Shown: positions 1 to 5,543, counted from the stretch's first letter. The stretch is 6,003 bases of DNA from JAEZKC01 sp046538945 (GCA_046538945.1 JBKHHW010000191.1:1-6003); one strand, 5' to 3'. Notes: a model not told the origin generated them from the sequence alone. A program made the numbers and translations.

Positions 1-839
1 AGGACAAAGAAGATATCACCGAAACAATTCAGCTAAATCAGGGCGAATCTTCAAACGAAGAGTCCGACAATGAAGAAGTAAGCGGGACCGACGTCGAGGA
101 GAAGCTCGATGAGATGTTTCCGCAAACGGAAACCCATTCATCTTCCAACAACCAGCAATCAAAACCGCAGAGCGCACAAAATGCCACCGGAATGGCGCAC
201 GAAGAAGATTCCGGAGAAATTGACAAGGTAACCGGTGAAGACATTGAGGATAAACTGGACCAGTTGTTTCCGAGCAGTGAACAGAAGATGAAATCCGGTT
301 CCGTTTCAGAGGATCTGGAGGAAATGCCCGAACTTGCGTCTGAAGAACCTATCGTCAAAACCGAGGAGGAGAACGTAACAGGGGATGATGTCCAGGATCG
401 TATCCGTGAGCTTTTCACCTCTGAAGAGTCTTCAGACAACAAGCGGGTCGTCAACCGTCAGAACTTAAGTGAATACGACACGTCAGAAGAAATAGACGAA
501 AGAGATGAGCCGTTCTCGCTTCCCGACCACGTGCTCACTCCCACACTGGCTGACATCTATTTTCAGCAGGGACAGCCCAAACTGGCACTTCAGATTTACG
601 AACGACTTGCTCAGCGCGATCCCGACGACAGTAGCATAGTTGCGAAAATCGAGGAGATCAGAGATTCTCTCGAGCGTTCGGACGCAGAACCGACAGAGCC
701 GGTTGTGAAGGATACGCCTAAGACACCCAGCACGCCGAAGAAAAAATCTTCTTCCGGCAAAAGAAAAAGGAAAACTGACAAAGACAGCAGACCTCTTGCG
801 GGCGTGCGCATCAAAAAGAGACCCAGACGCTCCAAATAG
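1..839 (+). CDS. Acidic repeat protein with one TPR and a polybasic C-terminal tail (5' end outside window)
   Basis: The frame is open from the first base (first full codon at 3), so the start lies upstream; the ATG at 114 is internal to a repeat and is not the start. Seen: an acidic Glu/Asp/Ser-rich region to about base 530 with three copies of a VTGxDVxDKLDxLFP-like motif (78-122, 228-272, 375-419), spaced 50 and 49 residues apart. A single TPR-like helix pair follows at 534-629 (ADIYFQQGQPKLALQIYERL, then DPDD). The last ~39 residues (720-836) are Lys/Arg/Ser/Pro-rich and end in KKRPRRSK. No signal peptide or membrane segment is visible in the part present. TPR proteins usually mediate protein-protein contacts, and the repeats may be binding modules. 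The gene ends 12 bases before the peptidase gene and very likely shares its transcript with it and pilT. A FimV-like pilus scaffold role is conceivable but unproven. Function unknown. Confidence 0.85.
   Translation, partial: DKEDITETIQLNQGESSNEESDNEEVSGTDVEEKLDEMFPQTETHSSSNNQQSKPQSAQNATGMAHEEDSGEIDKVTGEDIEDKLDQLFPSSEQKMKSGSVSEDLEEMPELASEEPIVKTEEENVTGDDVQDRIRELFTSEESSDNKRVVNRQNLSEYDTSEEIDERDEPFSLPDHVLTPTLADIYFQQGQPKLALQIYERLAQRDPDDSSIVAKIEEIRDSLERSDAEPTEPVVKDTPKTPSTPKKKSSSGKRKRKTDKDSRPLAGVRIKKRPRRSK
78..419 (+). repeat. Three ~50-residue protein repeats with a VTGxDVxDKLDxLFP core
   Basis: The cores read VSGTDVEEKLDEMFP (78-122), VTGEDIEDKLDQLFP (228-272) and VTGDDVQDRIRELFT (375-419). Their starts are 150 and 147 bases apart, all in frame. 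The first two cores share most of their residues, and the third diverges in its second half. The linkers between cores are acidic and Ser-rich, with little mutual similarity. More copies may lie upstream of the window. The cores look like short amphipathic helices, possibly docking motifs; that is inference. Confidence 0.8.
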
Positions 840-851
840 TGAAGGGAATGT

Positions 852-1931
852 ATGACCATTTCAAGAGTGAGTGCAATCCGCAGAATCATTCTCAAGCGAA
901 ATTGTACTCACATACTCATTTCCGATCCTGCCGATGTGGAGTATGTAAGCGGTTTCAGATCTTCCAATGCAACGCTGCTTATTTCCCGCAGAAAGCTCGA
1001 CCTCTATACTGATTTCAGATACAAGGAAACAGCACAGGCTTTCTGTGCAAAGAACCCCGTCTGGAATTTCCATCTCATCGAACAGGGCAACTACAGGTTT
1101 CTTTCGGGAGCAGTCGAGCCCGGTTCAGTAATGGGTATTCAGTCTGATGTGATGACAGTGGATCAGTTCCATGAACTCAAGCGTACCCTTAAAAAAGTCA
1201 AGTTTCTGCCATTATCAAGCGAACTGGGATCCCTGGCGGTTCAGAAGACAGAAGACGAGCTTTACTTTATGAGAAAGGCGGCCCGGATCGGAGACAAGGC
1301 ATTCAAGTCGGTTCTTCCTGAAATCAAAGAGGGCATGACGGAAAGGGAGCTGGCCAAGCTTCTCGAAACATACTGCCTGCGGTACGGTTCAGACCGACCT
1401 TCCTTCGATACCATTGTACTCTTCGGTACCCGAAGTGCCCTGCCACACGGTAGGCCGGGAGAGAAGAAGCTTTCCAATAATGACTTCATACTGTTCGATT
1501 TCGGATGCACGGTGAACGGTTTCTGCTCCGACATGAGCCGCACGGTAGTTTACGGCAAGGCGTCACCCCGACAGCGCCACATCTACGATGTTGTTTTCAG
1601 GGCACAGGCCCAGGCACGTTCTGAAGCGAAAGCGGGGATCAAAGCGAGCAAACTGGACAAAGCAGCTCGGGATTTAATCACCAAAGAAAAACTGGGGGAA
1701 TATTTTGGTCATGCCACCGGTCACGGTGTAGGACTTAAGATTCATGAAAAGCCTCGCATCAGTCAGAAGAATGATACAGCGCTTTTGGAAAACAGCGTAG
1801 TCACAATAGAGCCGGGGGTCTACGTTCCGGATCTGGGCGGCGTGCGTATAGAAGATATGGTCGTTCTCGATAAATCCGGTTCGACCCTTGTCACCCATTC
1901 ACCAAGAAACCTTATAGAGTTGGATTTATGA
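852..1931 (+). CDS. M24 family metallopeptidase (Xaa-Pro aminopeptidase / dipeptidase type)
   Basis: This is probably a cytoplasmic dinuclear-metal peptidase that cuts the bond before proline (aminopeptidase P or prolidase type). Residues 1-125 form a creatinase-like N-terminal domain (SDPADVEYVSGF at 24-35, LYTDFRY at 51-57). Residues ~135-359 form the pita-bread catalytic domain. Expected metal ligands are all present: D216 (FDFG), D227 (CSDMSRT), H291 (HATGHGVG), E320 (TIEPGVY) and E334 (GGVRIED). H199 (ALPHG), H287 and H298 (KIHEKP) match the family's further active-site histidines. The 359-residue length matches the short bacterial prolidase/aminopeptidase P class (about 350-365). The ATG at 852 follows a GAAGGGA site at 841-847. 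There is no signal peptide. The gene sits 12 bases after the TPR gene and overlaps pilT by 4 bases. Sequence alone does not separate PepP from PepQ activity, so no symbol is given. Confidence 0.93.
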   Translation: MTISRVSAIRRIILKRNCTHILISDPADVEYVSGFRSSNATLLISRRKLDLYTDFRYKETAQAFCAKNPVWNFHLIEQGNYRFLSGAVEPGSVMGIQSDVMTVDQFHELKRTLKKVKFLPLSSELGSLAVQKTEDELYFMRKAARIGDKAFKSVLPEIKEGMTERELAKLLETYCLRYGSDRPSFDTIVLFGTRSALPHGRPGEKKLSNNDFILFDFGCTVNGFCSDMSRTVVYGKASPRQRHIYDVVFRAQAQARSEAKAGIKASKLDKAARDLITKEKLGEYFGHATGHGVGLKIHEKPRISQKNDTALLENSVVTIEPGVYVPDLGGVRIEDMVVLDKSGSTLVTHSPRNLIELDL

Positions 1932-3028
1932 TAAATATTCAAGCACTTCTGAAAGCCATGATCGACAAGAATGCATCCGACCTTCACATCAGATGCGGTG
2001 TTCAGCCGGTATTCAGAATGGACGGGGGACTTTTCCGAGTCGGAAAGGATCCGGTAACGCCTGAAAACATGGATGAGATTCTCAAGAATCTGATGTCCAA
2101 GGAAAACTACGAGAAATTCCAGACCTGTTCCGAGATCGATTTTGCTGTGGGCATAAGAGGAGTCGGACGTTTCAGAATCAATGCATTCAGACAGAGAGGA
2201 ACGCCATCTCTGGCAGTGCGTTCGATCAAAACCACGGTACCGCACTTTTCCGAGCTATCACTGCCGGAAGTCATTCTTGACCTATCCATGAGAAAACGTG
2301 GACTTATTCTGGTGACCGGAACAACCGGCAGCGGGAAATCCACACTCCTGGCTTCCATGATCGACCATGTCAACTCCAGTGTTTCCGAAAACATTGTCAC
2401 CATTGAAGACCCCATAGAGTTTCTTCACCGGGACAAAAAAAGTATTGTGGCCCAGAGGGAGATCGGCCCAGATTCGCCATCCTTCACCGATGCCCTGAGA
2501 GCAAGCTTCCGTCAGGATCCCGACATCATTCTGATTGGAGAGATCAGGGACAAGGAGACCATGGAAACTGCCATAAGTGCAGCGGATACGGGTCATCTGG
2601 TCATGAGTACACTTCACACCATGAACACTGTGGAAACAATCAGCAGAATGATTTCCTTCTTCCCCCCCCACCAGCACGACCAGATCCGTCTCGTACTGTC
2701 CAATGTACTCGTGGCGGTAATCTCACTGCGGCTGCTGCCCAGAAAAGACAATGCGGGAAGAATACCCGCTGCTGAAATTCTGATTAACAACGCGGCCATT
2801 GCGGAGTACATTCTTGATCCTGAAAAAACCCATCTCATTCTGCCGGCAGTTGCCGAAGGCTATACACAGTACGGTTCACAATCTTTTGACCAGTCCCTGC
2901 TCCATCTTTACCAGGAAGATCTCATCTCCTTTGAAGTCGCAAAGCAGAATGCTTCCAATCCGGATGATTTTGAACTGCAGGTCCAGGGAGTGTCGGGGAC
3001 ATCCGACAGACGCTGGATGGTGCAGTAG
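1928..3028 (+). CDS. pilT: PilT-family type IV pilus retraction ATPase
   Basis: A cytoplasmic hexameric AAA-like secretion ATPase that depolymerises type IV pili, giving twitching motility or DNA and surface pull-in. Residues 1-~100 are the N-terminal PAS-like domain (ASDLHIRCGVQPVFRMDG at 16-33). The catalytic domain shows Walker A GTTGSGKST (131-139), the Asp box TIEDPIEF (158-165), Walker B DIILIGEIRD (199-208) and the His box TGHLVMSTLHT (221-231). The C-terminal part carries SFDQSLLHLYQ and ISFEVAKQNASNPDDFEL (to ~350), as in PilT-like proteins. The classical AIRNLIRE motif is not matched; the aligned stretch reads AIAEYILDPEKT (290-301). This suggests a PilT-like paralogue rather than the canonical enzyme; PilU is less likely because of the ALRASFRQDPD form of the Walker B region. 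The 366-residue length is normal. The ATG overlaps the peptidase stop as ATGA, which suggests translational coupling. No other pilus genes are in the window. Confidence 0.93.
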   Translation: MINIQALLKAMIDKNASDLHIRCGVQPVFRMDGGLFRVGKDPVTPENMDEILKNLMSKENYEKFQTCSEIDFAVGIRGVGRFRINAFRQRGTPSLAVRSIKTTVPHFSELSLPEVILDLSMRKRGLILVTGTTGSGKSTLLASMIDHVNSSVSENIVTIEDPIEFLHRDKKSIVAQREIGPDSPSFTDALRASFRQDPDIILIGEIRDKETMETAISAADTGHLVMSTLHTMNTVETISRMISFFPPHQHDQIRLVLSNVLVAVISLRLLPRKDNAGRIPAAEILINNAAIAEYILDPEKTHLILPAVAEGYTQYGSQSFDQSLLHLYQEDLISFEVAKQNASNPDDFELQVQGVSGTSDRRWMVQ

Positions 3029-3048
3029 TGATGCAAGTTTGAAAAAGC

Positions 3049-3077
3049 GGGCGCCTCAGGGCGTCCTTTCATTATAT
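3049..3077 (+). terminator. Probable Rho-independent terminator after pilT
   Basis: GGGCGCC (3049-3055), loop TCAG and GGCGTCC (3060-3066) form a 7-bp GC-rich stem with one G-T pair. It is followed by TTTCATTATATT, a moderate T/A-rich tail, and preceded by an A-run (3042-3046). It lies 20 bases after the pilT stop. Because the T-run is interrupted, read-through into fecR is possible. I saw no convincing sigma-70 promoter between here and fecR. Confidence 0.5.
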
Positions 3078-3100
3078 TACTTACATTGGAGAAATTATCC

Positions 3101-3139
3101 ATGAATCTTTTTAAGGAAGAGCCCTATGCGTCACCCTAA
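3101..3139 (+). CDS. Possible 12-codon leader ORF overlapping the fecR start
   Basis: The ATG at 3101 reads MNLFKEEPYASP and stops at TAA 3137-3139. It has a good GGAG site at 3088-3091, 9 bases upstream. It runs in another frame across the fecR ribosome site (3113-3121) and start (3126), ending 11 bases inside fecR. This arrangement could allow translational coupling or a leader-type control, but a chance ORF this short is common. No codon run hints at amino-acid attenuation. Confidence 0.2.
   Translation: MNLFKEEPYASP
3113..3121 (+). promoter_or_regulatory. Ribosome binding site of the fecR-domain gene
   Basis: AAGGAAGAG sits just before the ATG at 3126, with the AAGGA core 8 bases away. 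It fixes the start that gives a complete signal peptide. Confidence 0.75.
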
Positions 3140-3836
3140 AGCAGTTCTCTGTACAGCTTTCATGCTGGTACTCTGCAGTCTGTCCATCGCGAAAGAACCC
3201 GAAGCACGGATCACACGCGTTGACGGGAAAGCAGAAATCACCAGAAAAGGCTCCAGCCGTTCACGGTCGGTCAGGATCAACATGCCTGTTTCTGTGGGAG
3301 ACCAGGTCAGCAGCGGTAAGGAGTCCATGGTCGAAATCACCTTCAAACAGGGCGAGGTGGTGCGCATGGATGAAAACTCAATTCTGAATGTGGAGAAAAG
3401 CGATGACAAAACGGTGCGGACCAGCTCCCGGATAGGCAACATTTGGATCAATATGAAGAAAATCTCCAAAAGGCGGGATTTCAAACTCGCCTCTCCCACC
3501 GCAGTTGCGGCCATCCGCGGCACTATCTTTCGTATGGGAACCGATAAGGACTCCACAACTGCAGTCAGTGTGTTTGACGGAAAAGTTGCAGTCGGACTCA
3601 ATGAGCAGGTCAAAAAGAATCTCCAAAGCCAGGAGTCTTTTGGAGAACCACATGAAGTGCCTGGTCCGGAGGAGGTGCCGGGGCCATACGAAGTATCACT
3701 TGATCAGTGGATGGAAATCGTTGCCGGACAGAAGATTTCTGTACGCAAGGATGGAAAATACGCAACTGAGGAACTCAACAGAGTGCAGGGTGACGAATTC
3801 ATGAAGAAAAATATGGAATACGATGCTGGAAGATAA
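3126..3836 (+). CDS. Secreted FecR-domain protein
   Basis: 236 residues. A Sec signal peptide is visible: basic MRHPK, a hydrophobic core at about residues 6-21, and likely cleavage after SIA (22/23). The sequence LVLC before C17 is a poor lipobox (Leu at -1), so a lipoprotein is unlikely. Residues ~27-157 resemble a FecR domain: VDGKAEITRKG, the GDQVSSGKESMVEITF segment (58-73), and the diagnostic ASPTAVAAIRGTIFRM (122-137) followed by SVFDGKVAVG. A short repeat EVPGPEEVPGPYEV lies at 177-190, and the C-terminus is a charged tail. In classical systems FecR relays a signal to an ECF sigma factor. Here there is no N-terminal cytoplasmic/transmembrane sensor arrangement, sigma factor or TonB receptor nearby, so this is more likely one of the stand-alone periplasmic FecR-domain proteins of unknown role. 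It is flanked by hairpins on both sides, suggesting its own unit or weak read-through from pilT. Confidence 0.88.
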   Translation: MRHPKAVLCTAFMLVLCSLSIAKEPEARITRVDGKAEITRKGSSRSRSVRINMPVSVGDQVSSGKESMVEITFKQGEVVRMDENSILNVEKSDDKTVRTSSRIGNIWINMKKISKRRDFKLASPTAVAAIRGTIFRMGTDKDSTTAVSVFDGKVAVGLNEQVKKNLQSQESFGEPHEVPGPEEVPGPYEVSLDQWMEIVAGQKISVRKDGKYATEELNRVQGDEFMKKNMEYDAGR

Positions 3837-3876
3837 GAAACAGGGCAGTATCCGTGAAGACGGATACTGCCGTTTC
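3837..3876. terminator. Bidirectional terminator between fecR-domain gene and the convergent small gene
   Basis: GGCAGTATCCGT (3844-3855) and ACGGATACTGCC (3860-3871) form a perfect 12-bp stem around a GAAG loop. It extends past a 2-base bulge by GAAAC (3837-3841) pairing with GTTTC (3872-3876). The + strand continues GTTTCCTCTTCTCC and the - strand continues CTGTTTCTTATC, so both sides have T-rich tails. It starts directly after the fecR stop (3834-3836) and ends 12 bases from the stop of the - strand gene, as expected for a shared convergent terminator. Confidence 0.85.
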
Positions 3877-3888
3877 CTCTTCTCCCGA

Positions 3889-4074
3889 TCAGACCATCCG
3901 TAAAAACTCTTCCAATGTCTTACAAGTGGCCAGTGCAATCTTCAGATTCATGAGGTCGTCCGAACAGATAACCGTTTCGCGCCTGGGCCTTCCAGCCATG
4001 AAGGGGATACCCGTTACTTTGCGCTTTTCACTTGCTTTTTCTCTTATCCGTCCGGTCGCTTCATTTCTTCTCAT
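3889..4074 (-). CDS. Small hypothetical protein, 61 residues
   Basis: I do not recognise the family. The case for a real gene is strong. On the - strand an AAGGAG site (4081-4086) lies 6 bases before the ATG (4072-4074). The frame runs to a TGA at 3889-3891, just before a hairpin that also serves this strand. No + strand gene with a plausible start covers it. The N-terminal half is very basic (MRRNEATGRIREKASEKRK) and contains FMAGRPRRETVICSDD (25-40). The C-terminal part, DDLMNLKIALATCKTLEEFL (39-58), should form one or two amphipathic helices. There are two cysteines (C37, C51) but no CxxC pair, signal peptide or membrane segment. It could be a nucleic-acid-binding or adaptor-type small cytoplasmic protein; that is a guess from charge only. 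It diverges from the DUF4380-type gene across a ~314-base region. Confidence 0.75.
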   Translation of the reverse strand: MRRNEATGRIREKASEKRKVTGIPFMAGRPRRETVICSDDLMNLKIALATCKTLEEFLRMV

Positions 4075-4080
4075 GTTTCT

Positions 4081-4086
4081 CTCCTT
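4081..4086 (-). promoter_or_regulatory. Ribosome binding site of the 61-residue gene
   Basis: The - strand reads AAGGAG, then a 6-base spacer, then ATG. This is the best Shine-Dalgarno match in the window together with that of osmC, and it is the main reason to accept the small gene. Confidence 0.8.
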
Positions 4087-4105
4087 TCAAGCGGAGTCTT
4101 CGCAC

Positions 4106-4243
4106 CTGTTCTATTTCAAGCACAAGATTCATGCCAACCAGTTACTCTCCGCCTGTGTGCTCTATAAATGTGGATGTCTGCTGTTCCAAGTCCATACTAT
4201 TTCGTGCCAAAGGCTGTTCATATTGTAGATAATGTGGCTGTCT
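4106..4243. repeat. Imperfect tandem duplication in the divergent intergenic region
   Basis: Two adjacent units (about 4106-4180 and 4181-4244) share three blocks in the same order. These are CTGTTC (4106-4111, 4181-4186), TTCRTGCCAA (4128-4137, 4201-4210) and ATGTGGMTGTCT (4168-4179, 4232-4243). The spacers differ in length and sequence, so the second unit is about 11 bases shorter. This fits an old, degraded duplication or paired regulator sites; chance cannot be excluded. The wider gap 4075-4388 holds no other convincing gene. Confidence 0.4.
4122..4137 (-). promoter_or_regulatory. Candidate promoter of the 61-residue gene (sigma-54-like, alternatively sigma-70-like)
   Basis: On the - strand, TTGGCAT, 5 bases, then TTGT resembles a -24/-12 element (TGGCAC-N5-TTGC) with two departures from consensus. 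It would give a leader of about 37 bases. The same TTGGCA could instead be a -35 box with TAGAAC 18 bases downstream. A second option on this strand is TTGGAA, 17 bases, TATAGA further upstream (4162-4190). The sequence does not decide among them. Confidence 0.3.
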
Positions 4244-4304
4244 TGGGAAAAGATTCTGTATAACAAGTCACCTTTCTTTGCAGCTGAGGGTGAAAAAAGA
4301 ATTG

Positions 4305-4333
4305 TTGTCGCCATATCGGTATTGTTCTATATT
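4305..4333 (+). promoter_or_regulatory. Candidate sigma-70-type promoter of the DUF4380-type gene
   Basis: TTGTCG (4305-4310), a 17-base spacer and TATATT (4328-4333) match the -35/-10 layout. Transcription would start near 4340, leaving about 49 bases before the ATG at 4389. Its position argues against a longer protein starting upstream at TTG 4278. Confidence 0.45.
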
Positions 4334-4388
4334 GTTTTTACTTTCCCTGGAATCGGATCACTCTGGTATTGCAGCTATAGGGAGAAAA

Positions 4389-5387
4389 ATGGGCAGACTT
4401 GTAACGTTGAACAGTGGCAATATAGAGCTGGGTGTCCTTCCTGATCTGGGAGGGGTGGTAGCTCTGTTCAGGCTTTCGGACAAACCAAACGTCTTGAAAG
4501 CCGACCATGCGATCTGGAATGCCCCACCACGGATCCGCCGTTCATTCGGCCCTGAAACCAGATGGAAAGCACACAACGGGCACATCATCTGGGTCGGTCC
4601 CCAAAGCGAATGGTGGATTCACCAGGAAAAAAGTCCCCGCCGCCAGCAGAAAAAAGCTGTATGGCCTCCTGATCCCTACCTGAATTTCGGCTATTTCGAA
4701 CCTACAGAAAAGTCCGACACACATATTACCATGGTTGGTCCTCCCAGCGAATTCACCGGGCTGCAGATGACCAAAACCATTGTAATCAGAGAAGACGATA
4801 CCGTCTCCTTTCACGTTCGCGCAACCAACATCAGAAGCCGTCCCGTTGCATGGGATCTCTGGTTCAACACACGCGTGGACGGCTATGCCCGCTGCTATGT
4901 ACCACTTTCTGACACGGACCTGGTCCGTGTCGATCACAGAAACACCAGATCTCAGGAAGCCGGCAGTTTCCAGCACGAAGCAGGTTTTCTGAATACAGAC
5001 CCTCTGCCGCCTTCAAATGGAAAGAAACATCGCTGGGCCAAAGCATTCATCCCCGCCGACTACGGACTGATGACCGCCTTCGCATCGTCCCAGGCATTCA
5101 CCATAAGGTTCTCCAGGCACGAAGCAGAACAGATTCACCCCGAACACTCCCTGGTGGAACTCTACAACTGCACAAGCCACAACAGGGCGGACGCCCTCAC
5201 CGAACTGGAATACCATACTCCCTACAGAACCCTTCTACCGGGAGAATCGATGGAGGCATCCGAAGAGTGGATACTTCAGCCGTTCAGCAGATGTGACGAC
5301 CACAGAAGCTGCATCTCCTATATGAAGGAACTGGTTTCCGATGAGCTGCTGAAAAAGCAGGAGATCGGTTCAGCCGTGTATTCCTGA
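4389..5387 (+). CDS. DUF4380-type protein (galactose-mutarotase-like fold)
   Basis: 332 residues from the ATG at 4389, which follows AGGGAG (4379-4384). The frame stays open up to a TTG at 4278, but that extension has no good ribosome site and would contain the likely promoter. Features matching DUF4380/mutarotase-like beta-sandwich proteins, from recall and not from a search: an N-terminal NIELGVLPDLGGVVALFRL strand pair (11-29); HNGHIIWVGPQSEWW (62-76), rich in Trp and His; HSLVELYNC (253-261); and ELEYHTPYRTLLPGES (272-287), like the xELExxxPxxxLxPGE strand of sugar mutarotase-fold proteins. This fold often binds carbohydrate, but no catalytic assignment is possible. With the chosen start there is no signal peptide, so the protein is probably cytoplasmic. 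The longer form would add a weak hydrophobic stretch (YCSILFLLSL). It appears to be a single-gene unit; no sugar-metabolism neighbour is visible. Confidence 0.8.
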   Translation: MGRLVTLNSGNIELGVLPDLGGVVALFRLSDKPNVLKADHAIWNAPPRIRRSFGPETRWKAHNGHIIWVGPQSEWWIHQEKSPRRQQKKAVWPPDPYLNFGYFEPTEKSDTHITMVGPPSEFTGLQMTKTIVIREDDTVSFHVRATNIRSRPVAWDLWFNTRVDGYARCYVPLSDTDLVRVDHRNTRSQEAGSFQHEAGFLNTDPLPPSNGKKHRWAKAFIPADYGLMTAFASSQAFTIRFSRHEAEQIHPEHSLVELYNCTSHNRADALTELEYHTPYRTLLPGESMEASEEWILQPFSRCDDHRSCISYMKELVSDELLKKQEIGSAVYS

Positions 5388-5483
5388 GTTTCTGAAAGCT
5401 CACCAGCTCAAAAACAAAATGTCCTAATTGCTACAGAAGTGGTCTGACTGCCCGCGCAAGAGACTTGTTGCCTCCTACCTGAA

Positions 5484-5499
5484 TGGCACACTTCTTGTT
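5484..5499 (+). promoter_or_regulatory. Candidate sigma-54 promoter of osmC
   Basis: TGGCAC (5484-5489), 5 bases, then TTGTT (5495-5499) matches the -24/-12 consensus TGGCAC-N5-TTGCW except for T in place of the -12 C. Predicted transcription start is near 5510, giving a leader of about 40 bases. I saw no well-spaced sigma-70 pair in this gap. The -12 mismatch falls on a highly conserved base, so this remains tentative. Confidence 0.35.
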
Positions 5500-5537
5500 T
5501 GATCCATACCACAACAGAGTTCTACAGTACTCAGCCA

Positions 5538-5543
5538 AAGGAG
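5538..5543 (+). promoter_or_regulatory. Ribosome binding site of osmC
   Basis: AAGGAG lies 6 bases before the ATG at 5550. It settles this start over an overlapping frame beginning at 5483. Confidence 0.8.

Noticed and set aside
114..116. ATG as the start of the first gene
   Set aside because: It lies inside the first repeat core, and the same frame is open to the window's left edge with matching repeat sequence before it.
38..454. 138-residue Ser-rich frame on the - strand
   Set aside because: It is antisense to the acidic repeat gene; its Ser/Leu/Val richness is what the reverse complement of Glu/Asp-rich codons gives, and no ribosome site was seen.
3073..3078. TATATT as a -10 box for fecR
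   Set aside because: The matching -35 position falls in the terminator stem (GGCGCC), which does not resemble a -35 element.
2799..3104. 101-residue + strand frame overlapping the pilT end
   Set aside because: Out of frame with the clear pilT sequence, no ribosome site, no family resemblance.
3131..3613. 160-residue - strand frame opposite the fecR-domain gene
   Set aside because: Antisense to a recognisable signal peptide and FecR domain; no start signals.
3854..4228. 124-residue + strand frame across the small gene and intergenic region
   Set aside because: It would begin inside the terminator hairpin and has no ribosome site; the - strand gene in this place has far better signals.
4232..4444. 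70-residue + strand frame ahead of the DUF4380-type gene
   Set aside because: No convincing ribosome site, and it overlaps the better supported start at 4389 in another frame.
5385..5402. Inverted repeat at the DUF4380 stop as a terminator
   Set aside because: Short AT-rich stem with a G-T pair and no T-run on either strand.
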